Positions 45,838 to 55,648 of a stretch of 64,000 nt of DNA are shown in pieces. Source of the DNA: Symbiodinium microadriaticum (Eukaryota; Sar; Dinophyceae; Suessiales; Symbiodiniaceae); contig LSRX01001379.1 of the NCBI GenBank assembly GCA_001939145.1, positions 17,700-81,699 on the forward strand, read 5' to 3'. The position numbers and the translations under genes were made by a program. Under the pieces are notes generated by a model. That model was not told the DNA's origin. It made no database searches and was given only the letters and a program-made list of their open reading frames with translations. How positions within the stretch are numbered: position 1 is the first letter of the stretch; each line of letters begins with the position of its first letter.

Positions 45838-45963
45838 GATTAGCATACACATACCCCGACCTCTCGAACATGCTGCCTGCCACCACGTACTTCGGCACTG
45901 CGACTCTGGGGCAGCAGGAGCTTCGGCATCAGCAGGCCGGATCCGCTTTACCTTTATGGCAGG
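45838..45963 (+). CDS. Exon candidate with GTTTGG donor
   Basis: It lies between CACCTACAG (ends 45837) and GTTTGGGGGG (45964). 126 nt open in one phase (ISIHIPRPLEHAACHHVLRH ...). An alternative shifted frame over the second half (TLGQQELRHQQAGSALP) looks equally coding. Confidence 0.35.
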
Positions 45964-46039
45964 GTTTGGGGGGGACTTACATGTTTTTATATAGGCTTTA
46001 TAAGAGGTTCAGGGCCTTGAGGGGTTGAGGAATTTCAAG

Positions 46040-46099
46040 GAGGGCCGGGCAGTCCGATATTCAACCAGGACATGTTTTCGAGCTGCTGCTGCCGCCACG
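46040..46099 (+). CDS. 20-codon exon with telomere-repeat donor
   Basis: It lies between AATTTCAAG and GTTTAGGG (46100). Exactly 20 codons, phase 0 at both ends (EGRAVRYSTRTCFRAAAAAT). The donor GT is part of a GGTTTAGGG unit. Confidence 0.45.
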
Positions 46100-46254
46100 G
46101 TTTAGGGCTCTTTAAGGTTTTACAGGGGTTTATTGGGTTCAAGGGCTAGTAGGGTTGATTAGGGTTTCTATATAGGGTTATATGACTTCATATAGGTTTG
46201 TATATAGGGTTTAGGGTTCTAAGCTCCACAAATCTCTAAAAAATCCCTAAACAG

Positions 46255-46334
46255 TGCGACCTGGGAAGCCCGCATCGCCAGGTGTGTCTCAGTTCCAGCT
46301 CGCGAACTGCTGCTTCCGCCGCTCGAAAGCTGGG
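46255..46334 (+). CDS. Exon with telomere-repeat acceptor
   Basis: The acceptor is the AG of AATCCCTAAACAG (ends 46254). Two leading bases then 26 codons (RPGKPASPGVSQFQLANCCF...), ending at GTCTTTAGG (46335). Confidence 0.45.
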
Positions 46335-46422
46335 GTCTTTAGGATTCGAGGGTTTTTTTCAGGGTTAGGGATTTAGGGTGTATAGGGCTTGCAAGGGTTT
46401 ATAATAGGGTTTAGGTTATACA

Positions 46423-46429
46423 AGGTATG

Positions 46430-46462
<33 letters not shown>

Positions 46463-46569
46463 ATATATGGGCTTGTTTTGAATAGGGTTATATAATATAT
46501 GGGTGTATAGGCTTTTCGAGTTTCGGGTTGTATAGAGCTATATATCTATCTATATATCTATATATCTAT

Positions 46570-46600
<31 letters not shown>

Positions 46601-46610
46601 CACATAGGAC
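46423..46610. repeat. TA/TG and TATC microsatellites
   Basis: (TA)n(TG)n at 46423-46470 and (TATATC)n at about 46540-46602, inside AT-rich telomere-like filler (TATAGGGTT variants). Confidence 0.9.
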
Positions 46611-46640
46611 TTACTTACTCTACCCCTATATAAAACCTAA

Positions 46641-46819
46641 GCCCCCAAACCCGGATTCCTCAACTCACAACCCACAACAAGCAACAACAAAGTTTCCCGC
46701 TTAGCCGGTGAAGACCGGAGTGGCCCAAAAGCCCCAAACCCGGAGTCCTCAACTCACAACCCACGAAAAAGCAACGAAGTTTCCCGCTTAGCCGCTGAAG
46801 ACCCGAGTGGCCCAAAAGC
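46641..46819 (+). repeat. Tandem duplication, about 90 bp
   Basis: Two copies starting at 46641 and 46731 with CCCAAACCCGGA, CTCAACTCACAACCCAC and GTTTCCCGCTTAGCCG. They differ at a few positions. Confidence 0.85.
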
Positions 46820-46861
46820 AGTGGTTCGGACCCAATGTAAATCTATATAGGTCTCGGGCCC

Positions 46862-46877
46862 GACTACTACTACTACA

Positions 46878-46912
<35 letters not shown>

Positions 46913-47011
46913 TACTACTACTACTACTACTACTACTCCTACTCACCCCTACTCCTACTCCTACTCCTACTACTCCTACTCCTACTCCTACTCCTACTCC
47001 TACTCCTACTT

Positions 47012-47073
<62 letters not shown>

Positions 47074-47110
47074 ACGGCGACTTGTCGCCCTAGTACCACT
47101 ACTACTACTC

Positions 47111-47149
<39 letters not shown>

Positions 47150-47155
47150 CTCGTC
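46862..47155. repeat. CTA/CCTA/CTG microsatellite
   Basis: (CTA)n with (CTCCTA)n and (CTG)n sub-blocks. The long poly-Leu/Thr/Val/Ser frames on both strands are translations of the repeat. Confidence 0.9.
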
Positions 47156-47277
47156 CCACTGCATACCCCTCAGGAACCCTAAGCCCACTACGACTACATA
47201 CCCAAACCCTATAAAGAACCCTAAGCCCTTCGTAGCACCCTTGCTGCCGAGGTTTGATCGTCTTCGTTGTCTTCCAG

Positions 47278-47533
47278 ATGCCAGTGCAGATCCAGAAGCG
47301 AAGGCCTCCTGTGCCGGTGTTCAAGGAACGCCGGCGAAAGTTTCGCAAAGGACACTTCTCGACACGGGATCTTGCTAAGATGATGGATGCAAGGCTGATA
47401 AGTTTGGGACGAGTGCTTCGCTGTTGTCGGGAACTCTGTCAGTCGAAATCACCACCTGCAGCATGTCTACTATCGCGAATTGAGAGGTTGCTCACGAAAC
47501 ACGAACGATTGCAGATGGGTGCTGAAGACAGCC
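47278..47533 (+). CDS. Basic-domain exon
   Basis: It lies between GTTGTCTTCCAG (ends 47277) and a strong GTGAGT donor (47534). 85 codons plus one base (MPVQIQKRRPPVPVFKERRR, KFRKGHFSTRDLAKMMDARL ...). Basic N-terminal part, then a Leu/Arg/Cys helical region. CCCTAAGCCC-like sequence lies 50-120 bases upstream. The next acceptor TTTTTTTACAG (47595) does not join in phase, so the downstream exon is unresolved. Confidence 0.55.
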
Positions 47534-47769
47534 GTGAGTATACTGGGTCTGGATCTGAATGAATGGCGAACCGATGCTGGAATGTTTTTTTACAGGTGCC
47601 TGGCGACTCTAGCTGCTAGCTTTCTGGAGCTGAGATGTTTGCAGAGGGCTTCGATGGTGATGATGGAGCAAAACGAGCCGTGTTCTGGGGCCCCTCATTA
47701 ATATGCCTAGTCGCAAACCCAGACCCCGAACCACAAGACCCCAAGTATAGCACACTACGAGCCCTTAAG

Positions 47770-47846
47770 TCATCATCATAATCATCACCACCATCATCAT
47801 CCTCATCAACAACACCATCGTCATCATCATCATCATCATCAGCATC

Positions 47847-47877
<31 letters not shown>

Positions 47878-47904
47878 CATTCATCATCATCATCATCATA
47901 CATG
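47770..47904. repeat. CAT/TCA microsatellite
   Basis: (ATC)n. The poly-Asp/Met frames on the minus strand are artefacts of the repeat. Confidence 0.9.
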
Positions 47905-48100
47905 TTGTCGTCGGCTTCAAAACAACACCCGCATTTGCCCTGCAATCCCTACAAAGCCAGGCAGAAGCTCGCAACCGAAAGCTTCTAGAATCCTCGAAAG
48001 CCATTTACAAGCTCCGAAACCTGTGCCCCAAGGCTCCTAGTTAGCCAGGTAAAGGCTTCCCCCAGCAGCCGCCCAAAACCTCCGAGCTTTAGGTTTTCAG

Positions 48101-48388
48101 GGCTTCTCTTTGAGTGGGGATGGGTCTTGTTGTTTGGGGTTTATAAGTTGGGAAGGTCGGGTTTTGGGGCTCTGGGGCTTTAGGCTTTCGAACTTTTCTT
48201 TGAGTGGGGATGGGTCTTCGTGTTTGGGTACTAGTCAATTAGTCCAAGTTCCGAAGGTCGGGTTTTGGGACTCTGGGGCTTTAGGCTTTCGAGGGCTTCT
48301 CTTTGAGTGGGCATGGGTCCTCGTGTTTGGTTTATAAGTTGGTTTTGGGGCTCTGGGGCTTTAGGCTTCGAGGGCTTCTCTTTGAGTC
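48101..48388 (+). repeat. Tandem repeat of 80-100 bp, three units and a bit
   Basis: Units begin with CTTCTCTTTGAGTGGG-like sequence at 48101, 48191, 48293 and 48372. Each holds GGGCTCTGGGGCTTTAGGCTT and, in part, GATGGGTCTTCGTGTTTGG. Unit length varies (79-102 bp) by internal indels. Confidence 0.8.
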
Positions 48389-49104
48389 GTGAAACCCTAT
48401 AAATCCTATAAACCTTATGAACCCTATAAACCCTGTATATCCTATATAAACCCTAAACCCTATAAACCCCAAGACAACTTGTCCAGACATCATGTGAAAC
48501 TCCTCATCCGCATGATTGCCTGTGTGCATGTCTGGACACAGATCTATCGGTTCACCCTGCTACTCTGCTGCTGCAGATGCCCAAAGACTAGATGAGCTCG
48601 TGCCTGCTGCCAGAAGCTTCTTGAAGACGTGTTCGCACAAACTGCAAGTGGCCAGGGGTGTTTGTAGATGGTTGAACTGAGGGATCAACAGTTCGGCAAG
48701 GGTGGTTTGTGAGTAGCAAGCCAACCTTAGTAGTAGTAGTAGTAGTAGTAGTAGCAGCAGCAGCAGCAGCAGCAGCAGGAGTAGTAGTAGCAGTAGAAGT
48801 AGCAGTAGTAGTATCTGCTATCAGTATAGTTGTATAGTCTTATAGTTGTATGACACGATTAGTGGCGGCAGTCCTATCGTATTATCCCGCTGTCGTTTCG
48901 TCTTCTTCGTCGTCGTAGTTGTAGCCTTGGCTAGTCCATCTAAGGGCTCCGAAACAGGTCTGGGGTGGAGTGGTCACGTGTGTTTTACCGGTTGCTTGGG
49001 CAGCCTTGGGATAGGTTCCGGGACCTTGGCACGCCGGGTGCCAGGCAGAATTTCCCTGAAAACCACAAAATCAGCACCCAAATCGGACAAATCAGGGCCA
49101 CGGT

Positions 49105-49166
49105 GCCAGGCGGAATTACCCGGCCGCCAGGCGTAATTACCCGGCCGCCAGGCGGAATTACCCGGA
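49105..49166 (+). repeat. 21-bp minisatellite, three units
   Basis: Three copies of GCCAGGCGGAATTACCCGG plus two bases, in direct tandem. A related GCCAGGCAGAATTTCCC occurs at about 49041-49058. Confidence 0.85.
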
Positions 49167-49228
49167 ATCAGTAAAACCAGCACCAAAACCAGCACCAAAA
49201 ACCGCAGCACGGACACTGGAAAAAGAGA

Positions 49229-49299
49229 GTGGCAGCAGCAGCAGCAGCAGCACCAGCAGCAGCACCAGCAGGAGCAGCAGCAGGAGCAGCAGCAGGAGC

Positions 49300-49334
<35 letters not shown>

Positions 49335-49541
49335 CAGTAGTAGTAGTAGTAGTAGTAGTAGTACTACTACTACTACTACTACTACTACAAGTACAAGTAC
49401 AAGTACAAGTACAAGTACAAGTACAAGTACAAGTACTAGTACTAGTACTAGTACTAGTACTAGTACTAGTACTAGTACTAGTACTAGTACTAGTACTAGT
49501 AGTAGTAGTAGTAGTAGTAGTTGTTGTTGTAGTTGTAGAGT
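49229..49541. repeat. Compound microsatellite with polarity switches and (ACTAGT)11
   Basis: In order: (AGC), (AGT)n to about 49361, then its complement (ACT)n to about 49386, then (ACAAGT)n to about 49434, then eleven ACTAGT units (49435-49500), then (AGT)n. The hexamer ACTAGT is its own reverse complement. Long frames here are simple-repeat translations. Confidence 0.9.
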
Positions 49542-50066
49542 AGCACCAGTCGACAAAACAACCCTGGCCCAACAAACCTGCCTGTGCCGATCTGTTTCGG
49601 CTATGGAGGAATTTTGTTGAGGCTCCCTTTGCCCCGGCTAGTATCATGTCGGGCTCTTCTACAGAGCATGGTTTGGCCAAAGCCCATCCTCTGGCTCTGG
49701 CTTCGGATCACGATCTACTTCAAATGAAGGCAGAGGTGTCTGCTGCTGTGTTGCACCGGGAAAGTTACCGACAGAACTATTGGGAGTTCGGGAAATTCCG
49801 GGGCGCGGGTTAGCTAGAAGCTTTAATTTACATTAGAGCCTAATAGTGTCATTGCCAATACTAACTACTTCGCAGAATTATTCTCATACTATAAAAAGAT
49901 CATTGATAAGACTCATAGTAATGCTTCTAGCACTACATCACAGTACTATTGCTACTGCCAGTAACCTGGTCTCACTACAACCAGCGACAGCCAGAAACCT
50001 ACATTGCACAGGAAAACAATTGACAGCACCTTACAACCTCGAGCCACCCCCCATGTATTCCTGAAG

Positions 50067-50158
50067 CGGCCCTATCTGCTGAGGAGATCAAGCTGGAGGA
50101 AGCCGAGCTTGAGACCATGTCAGATGATGCCCTGTATCAGCTGTTCGCCACTGTGAAG
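50067..50158 (+). CDS. Acidic exon before telomere-like intron
   Basis: It lies between ATTCCTGAAG (ends 50066) and donor GTGAAG (50159). 30 codons (ALSAEEIKLEEAELETMSDD, ALYQLFATVK) ending phase 0. The following intron (50159-50344) holds about eight TTTAGGG-like units at its 5' half. Confidence 0.55.
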
Positions 50159-50344
50159 GTGAAGGCGATGCTAACTATATAGGGTTTAGGGTTTAGTTTA
50201 GGGTTTTAGGGTTAGTTCAGGGTTTAGGGTAATTATAGAGTCTCGAGTCAGATTGCTTGCTATTTCCAAGACCAAAGACTGTTGGGACTGAAGGCCTCCT
50301 CCTAGCTGTCCTAAGCTTCATGTCAAGCATGTATGCACGTGCAG

Positions 50345-50520
50345 GTGGAGCTCGAGGAACGAGACGAATGTGCTGTTCCTGTGAAGATGGAATGCGAAGA
50401 TGATGATGGTGCCTGGTCACAGGATGCCCAGCCACCGCCAGCGGCTTATGTGAGCCCGTGCCCCGAAGACTCGTTCCCCGAAACCCAGCCTGAATCCGAT
50501 GGGCCTCCTCCGGAAGGCCA
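50345..50520 (+). CDS. Acidic/Pro-rich exon
   Basis: An acceptor GCACGTGCAG ends at 50344. It starts in phase 0 after the previous exon: VELEERDECAVPVKMECEDD, then a Pro/Glu-rich tail (PETQPESDGPPPEGQ). The donor is not certain (about 50520-50560). Confidence 0.55.
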
Positions 50521-50756
50521 GGAAATCCAGCTGCTCTGTTTTGCCTGCAAGAGTGCTGCACATCATGCTGCTTCCCTTTTCTATATCCTATCCTATATAT
50601 TACGACAACCCTTTTCTGAAACCTATGAACCCTATAAGCCCTATAAACCCTAGATAGGAACAACATTTTGTAAACCCTCTAAACCCTATAAACCTTATAA
50701 CCCTAAACCCTATATAAGCCTTAACCCTGAACTCTGTACCCCTGATCGAAGGTCAG

Positions 50757-51260
50757 CCTGCTAGCCCTTCAGCTGTGGGGTCCAGTGACCATGGCTTGGC
50801 TTCGACACAGGTTGATGCTCTAGATTCACAGGCGACCCAGGCAGGTATTGCCGAGTGTGAGAAGGTTTCCCAGCGAGAATCTTCGAACGACTTGGCTTGC
50901 CAAGCCGAGGCTCCGCAAGCACCGGCTTCCACCGATAAGGCCCCCGAAGCTACAACACCCGGAGGGTTTTCAGAAGCCCCTATGATCTCAGGTGATGCCT
51001 TTGATGGATCGAAATCTAAGCTTCCCGAAGCCACAGCAACACAAGGTGCCGAGCAGCCGAAAGGTTCGATGCCAGAGGCCGACAGGGCCTCCTCGAAGCC
51101 GCCAGAGAGTGCCCCCCCGTGTACTGATCAGGCCCGACCTTCTCCGCCCCCGAAAGGACAGCCTGTGCAGTTTTCTCCGACGTTTCCTTCCACCACGAAC
51201 ACGGCCCCGCACGAGCAGTCCAAGGATAAGATGTCGGGATTCGGTGAAACGGAAAATTGA
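50757..51260 (+). CDS. Pro/Ser/Ala-rich low-complexity exon
   Basis: An acceptor GAAGGTCAG ends at 50756, preceded by about 100 bases of CCCTATAAACC-like sequence. 167 codons of disordered, Pro/Ala/Ser/Glu-rich protein (PASPSAVGSSDHGLASTQ ... KPPESAPPCTDQARPSPPPK) to TGA 51258-51260. The true exon may end earlier and continue in another frame: a strong donor GTAAGTTTAAGGG at 51350 follows a Lys-rich open stretch (APTRKKFKEQKN). Confidence 0.5.
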   Translation, partial: PASPSAVGSSDHGLASTQVDALDSQATQAGIAECEKVSQRESSNDLACQAEAPQAPASTDKAPEATTPGGFSEAPMISGDAFDGSKSKLPEATATQGAEQPKGSMPEADRASSKPPESAPPCTDQARPSPPPKGQPVQFSPTFPSTTNTAPHEQSKDKMSGFGETEN

Positions 51261-51354
51261 GCCCCAAGTGACTCTGCAAGTAAACATACATAAACCCAAC
51301 CCTCCTAAAGGCACCAACCAGGAAAAAGTTTAAAGAGCAAAAAAACGACATGTA

Positions 51355-51480
51355 AGTTTAAGGGTTTAGAGTTTAGGGTTTAGGGGTTGAAGGGCTTCGG
51401 GTTTAGGGATTGGAAGGGCTTAGGGTTTAGGATTGAAGGGTTTAGGGTTTGGGGTTTAGGGCTTAAGGTTTAGGGTCAAA
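51355..51480 (+). repeat. TTTAGGG-like repeats directly after a donor
   Basis: Begins within ten bases of the GTAAGT at 51350. About 14 degenerate units (TTTAGGG, GGGGTTGAAGGG). Confidence 0.9.
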
Positions 51481-52270
51481 CGGGAGTTAGGGGACTGGAT
51501 CCTTCAAACGTTTTTCACATGCAAGAACTATTTTGGAGGATTCTGGCATGCCCCTGGCCCGAAACCCTGCATCATTCGCAGGATCTAAACCCTACACCCT
51601 AGATAACCCTAAGCCCTAAACCTTAGACCTTAAACCCAAACTTCAAGATTACATGCAGGATCTCGAAGGTTCATCCTCTTATGGCATTAAGGACTTTAGT
51701 TCATAGGCCAGGCTCTTCGGCTTTAAAGCTTCTCCAAGACACTAAACCCTAAACATCCGACATGCTAAACCGTGAAACAGTTCTGACGGCTGCGGATTAG
51801 CCGCGCTCAAAACCTTTAGGTTTGCCGTCAGGGTTTGGGGGGTTGGAACTCTAGGGTTTCAGGACGTAGGGTTTCGGGTGGGTCTTGGGAATTCAGATGC
51901 ATAGCAAACGTAGCAGAGATCTGGTGCGCGACAGCAGAGCGTCTGCAGATTCATTTTTGGAGTGCGAGCTCCCTCTTCGGTTCTAGGCAGCTGCAGGTTA
52001 CTATAACGGTATATCAATGGATTTCGAGACAACGATAGGGCTTTGGGGGACAGGTGGAAGCATGACTGATCATCCCCACCTCGATATTGCTTACACTCAA
52101 CCCTACTGAGTATATAAGTGGGGTTGCAAGTGCCTGAGAATCGGGTTCAAGAGTAAATAAAACTTGAACTGCCTTACTTATGTGCTACTTGCTAAGTCCC
52201 GTGATCCTTTGCGGAATGCATTGACAAGCTTTAGGCGTGTTTTTTTCCAGCCTGTCCTTGCTGCACTCAC

Positions 52271-52303
52271 CTTGTTTGTCAGCGCATCCATGTCCTCCTG
52301 CCG
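52271..52303 (-). CDS. 11-codon micro-exon of the minus-strand coiled-coil gene
   Basis: On the minus strand: acceptor TGTTGTCAG, then RQEDMDALTNK, then donor GTGAGTGCAGC. Phase 0 at both ends. It is the lowest-coordinate exon recognised for this gene. Confidence 0.5.
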
Positions 52304-52930
52304 CTGACAACACAGAATTCGACCCGGCCCTTAAAGAGCCCAAGACCCCGAGCCCTGCCCTAAACCGTAAACCCTGAACCTTAAATCCTGCCATAAACCC
52401 TAAACCCTAAACACGGAACCTTATATCCTCCTAAGTCCTAAACCCTGAACCTTAAACCTTAAGCAAACCCTGAATACCAAACTGTAAAGCCTGAACCTTA
52501 ATTCCTAAACAGGTCTAGGGTTTCTGGGTTTTGGGTTTAGGGGTTTGGGGTTTAGGGGTTTAGGGGTTTAAGGGCTTAGGGGTTTAGGGTTTAGGCCTAA
52601 AGAAATCCTGAAACAACAAAACGTAATGTGGGGTTGGGTTTTGGAAGATCTCCGAGCAGTAGAAAATACCATGTCGGCACATAGACAGCTCAGAGGGTTT
52701 CGGGTGTAGTGTTGAGTTTAGGGTTTCATGTGCTAGCAGAACTCATCAAAACAACTGAACCATGTCTGATGCTTTGGGACTCAGGGTAATTCTACCTTCC
52801 GGAGATTTGTGGTTTGTCGTGTAAAGGTCCCCGCAGCTCCCAAGGGAACCCCTAACAGTCCCTGAACCGTTTAGGGTTTATAGCTTAACAGGTTGAGTCT
52901 TCACGCTTTCGTTGAAGGTTGAAACCCTAC

Positions 52931-53017
52931 AAGCTCTACACGGCCACACCGAAGTGCTTCGGCGGCCGCCCCCAGCTCCTCCGCAGCCTGAACCTCCCCC
53001 TGCGCGGCCTCCCTCTC
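52931..53017 (-). CDS. 29-codon coiled-coil exon
   Basis: Acceptor CTACATGTCAG and donor GTAGGGTTTC (minus strand). Exactly 29 codons, phase 0/0 (EREAAQGEVQAAEELGAAAE, ALRCGRVEL). The donor is immediately telomere-like. Confidence 0.55.
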
Positions 53018-53075
53018 CTGACATGTAGCAGAGTTTTGGCAGCAGCGGCCCAAAGCCTCAACCCTGACCCAATGT

Positions 53076-53171
53076 AGGGGCCTCAATAATTAGAATAGGG
53101 TCTTGGGGCATATTATACTGTAATAATACTAAGGAACCCCTGAAAAAGTATAGGCAGTTGTTTAGGCCCCT
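53076..53171 (+). mobile_element. MITE-like element, family 2
   Basis: A 96-bp copy with inverted ends AGGGGCCT / AGGCCCCT and internal GAATAGGGTCTTGGGGCA. It aligns along its length with the minus-strand copy at 34400-34492. It lies in an intron of the minus-strand gene. Confidence 0.7.
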
Positions 53172-53489
53172 GTATTAATGATCCCAAAAACGAGTTCCCC
53201 GGAATCCAAACCTCCGAGCCTAAAACCGTAAGATCCCATGTTTAGCAACCCTTCAATAGCTATCTTCCAAAAGCCACAGTCCCAACAACACCAACGAACT
53301 TCGGCATTCCCAAACCCGTGACTGAAACATCTGTTCGCATGCACTACAAAATTAGTTTCCTGGGGATCCAAAACCTACCGTTTTAAGGGTTCCACCCTCA
53401 AACTAAGGGGCCATAACCCACTATTTTGCAGAGTTTGGGTTCACAGTTTCTCTTTAACAAAAGACCCTAAACCCTAAACTAAAAGCTAC

Positions 53490-53573
53490 AGAATGAAGCC
53501 AGGGGTCGCACTCGAGGGCCCCATGCCTTGCCGAGAGCTCCGCTGCCTCCTCAAAGGCCTGCTGGTTACGAGC
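53490..53573 (-). CDS. 28-codon coiled-coil exon
   Basis: Minus strand: acceptor ATCACCCAAG, donor GTAGCTTTTAG. Exactly 28 codons in phase 0 (ARNQQAFEEAAELSARHGAL, ECDPWLHS). TTTAGGG-like sequence follows the donor within about 15 bases. Confidence 0.55.
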
Positions 53574-53750
53574 CTTGGGTGATGCGTTTCGGCTTGGGCT
53601 TGTTTTTCGTTTCAGAGTCAGGATTCAAGGCTTAGGGGAAAGGAGCTTAGGATTTATAGAGTTGAGGCTGTTCTCTGGCCGTTGATGGATCTTAAAAGTT
53701 CTCCTGGTGAACCTCTTGTCCGACACGCCACGATATGCCGCGACGTTCCG

Positions 53751-53819
53751 GTTTAGGGTTTGGGGTGTAGGGTTTAGGGTTTAGGGTTTAGGGTTTAGGG
53801 TTTAGGGTTTAGGGTTTAG
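53751..53819 (+). repeat. Near-perfect (TTTAGGG) array
   Basis: About nine consecutive units with very few mismatches, the cleanest such tract in the window together with 56294-56340. Confidence 0.95.
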
Positions 53820-53840
53820 AACAGAGCCTGATACTAGTAC

Positions 53841-53963
53841 CGGAGCGAATAGGATGAAAATGCATGGAGGCAACTGCAAGCATGGCGTTCTCCTCCCGCA
53901 GCACGTGAACTTCCGGGGGCACCGAAGTGGCAGATCGGCGCAGCTCCCTAAGTTCAGCTTCAG
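53841..53963 (-). CDS. Coiled-coil exon
   Basis: Minus strand: acceptor ACTGAAAG, donor GTACTAG. The preferred phase reads EAELRELRRSATSVPPEVHV, LREENAMLAVASM; another phase is also open. It shares the V-P-P-E-V motif with the exon at 56345-56458. Confidence 0.45.
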
Positions 53964-54046
53964 CTTTCAGTTTGGACCCCTAAACCCTTGAACCCCGAAC
54001 CCTAAACCCTCCCCAAACCCCAAACCCGAAACCCTAAACCCCAAAC

Positions 54047-54161
54047 CCTGCAAGCCTGTAAAGTTTGCTAATTCGGCACAGAAAGGCCTCAGTTCAGCAT
54101 CTTGTCGCAGCACCTGCTCTCCCAGCGACAGAAGTTTTGCCGCCAGAGCTTTGGCGAAGTC
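54047..54161 (-). CDS. Coiled-coil exon
   Basis: Minus strand: acceptor CACCACGCAG, then DFAKALAAKLLSLGEQVLRQ, DAELRPFCAELANF, running into GCAGGGTTTGGGG. The donor is probably the GTTTGG at 54046. CCCTAAACCC-like sequence precedes the acceptor. Confidence 0.5.
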
Positions 54162-54659
54162 CTGCGTGGTGCTGTTTGAGGGGCGCGGGTTTAGGGTAGG
54201 TCTTTAGGGTTTAGGGTTTAGGGTCTAGGGTTCGGATTTAGAGTAAGTCTTTCTGGCTGGCGTATGGGACCTAGGAAAACGACCCCTGAGGCAACACACG
54301 GAATAAAACCCAGAACAGCTTTATCAAACTGCACAACAACCGTTATACAACCTTGAACGACGAAACGAAGCCTAAACTCGAAGCCCGGAAAGCTCTAAAC
54401 ACACTAAAACCCTAAACCCCAAACCCTAAGCCCGGAGAGCCCTAAACACACTAAAAACCCTAAACCCTAAACCCAGAAAGCCCTAAACGCGCTAAAAGCC
54501 TAGATCCTAAACCCGGAAAGCCCTCGACACACCAAAAGCCTAGACCCTGAACCCGGAAAGCCCGCGACACACTAAAACCCTAAACCCTACATCCTAAACG
54601 CGGAAGGCCCTACGCACGCGAATACCCTAAACCTGAAAGCCGTAAAAACCGTAAGAAAC

Positions 54660-54745
54660 CTCCTGTCCTCCTTGGCAGGACTCGCGACTTTCAACGGGCT
54701 GTTCGCGTGAGCAGGTGCCAAGTAGCGCAGGGAATTCTGCAGTGC
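54660..54745 (-). CDS. Exon
   Basis: Minus strand: acceptor TAAGGACACAG, 28 codons (ALQNSLRYLAPAHANSPLKV, ASPAKEDR), donor GTTTCTTACGG. The intron downstream (54245-54660) carries about 260 bases of repeats that are TTTAGGG-like in the sense direction. Confidence 0.45.
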
Positions 54746-54910
54746 CTGTGTCCTTAGATAGGGTTTAGGGTTGAGGGTTGAGGGTTTCAGGGTTCAGGGT
54801 TTACAGGGCTTAGGGTTTAGGGTATATTTTGGTGCTTAGGAATTCTAATTAAAGGGTTCCATATAACGGATAGTATTGGAGGGTGTTGTTATTAGGGATC
54901 TTGATTTTTT

Positions 54911-54959
54911 TAGAATAGGGTTTGGGGGGCATGCTATACTACAATTACAATAAGGGGCC
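54911..54959 (+). mobile_element. Partial family 2 element
   Basis: TAGAATAGGGTTTGGGGGGC, then ATGCTATACTACAATTAC and AAGGGGCC match the 5' half of the 53076 copy. Confidence 0.5.
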
Positions 54960-55155
54960 GCAACACAGCATTGGCTTCAAGCACCTAAACCCTAAACCCT
55001 AAACCCTCTTGCAGTAACCTTGAGCTGCTTTGGGAGAATTCGGAATTGTAATGGGCCTTTGTAGATTTGTGTACGCCTGTGTCCGGCTTTAAGGCTATAG
55101 CATAGAGGCCACAAAAGAAAATACACATGTAGGAACTCAAAAAGAGGGCACTACT

Positions 55156-55274
55156 GTTGATGATATAAATCCTGCATTACCTTAAGGACCCTAAACTATA
55201 CAAATAAATAAATAAATAGATATATATATATATACACATACATACGTACATACATACATACATACATACATACA

Positions 55275-55307
<33 letters not shown>

Positions 55308-55348
55308 TCATTCCTTAGTATGGGTAATGCAGGATTTATATCGTCAAC
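55156..55348. mobile_element. MITE-like element, family 3, with inserted microsatellite
   Basis: The terminal inverted repeats are 26 bases (GTTGATGATATAAATCCTGC...). The interior contains TTAAGGACCCTAAACTAT and an expanded ATAC/CATA microsatellite (55198-55312). A second family member at 60480-60576 shares the ends and TAGGGTCCTTAAGG-type interior. Confidence 0.75.
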
Positions 55349-55470
55349 CGCAGTGTAAGATAGCCTTAAAGAGGGCACCATTTCCCCAACAAAAAGTCGC
55401 AACTTCGAAGTAAAAAACGACATGAAGAGAGCCCGGACTAAACCCTAAACCCTAAACCCTAAGCCGTAAG

Positions 55471-55529
55471 AGAGCCGGGACAAGTCCCTCAAGCTGGGCA
55501 TGGGAGAACTCAGCAGAGCAGCGAAAGTT
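55471..55529 (-). CDS. Small exon
   Basis: Minus strand: acceptor TTAAAGCCAG, then NFRCSAEFSHAQLEGLV. The 3' edge is near CGGCTCTCTTACGG. On the plus strand it is flanked by CCCTAAACCC at the left (55437-55462) and a TTTAGGG array at the right (55545-55648). Confidence 0.45.
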
Positions 55530-55544
55530 CTGGCTTTAAGGGTT

Positions 55545-55648
55545 TAAGGGTGTGGGGTTTAGGGTTTAGGGTTAGGGTTTGGTTTAGGGTTTAGGGTTTA
55601 GGGTTTAGGGTTTAGGGTTTGGGGTTTGGGGTTTGGGGTTTGGGGTTT
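55545..55648 (+). repeat. TTTAGGG/TTTGGGG array
   Basis: About 14 units grading from TTTAGGG to TTTGGGG. In the minus-strand gene it lies immediately upstream of an acceptor. Confidence 0.9.

Noticed and set aside
46788-47348. 186-codon minus-strand frame and 135-codon plus-strand frame
   Set aside because: Almost entirely (CTA)n/(CTG)n repeat translation; only the ends are non-repetitive.
49158-49680. Frames of 100-170 codons of Leu, Val, Thr or Ser
   Set aside because: Compound microsatellite; no independent coding signal.
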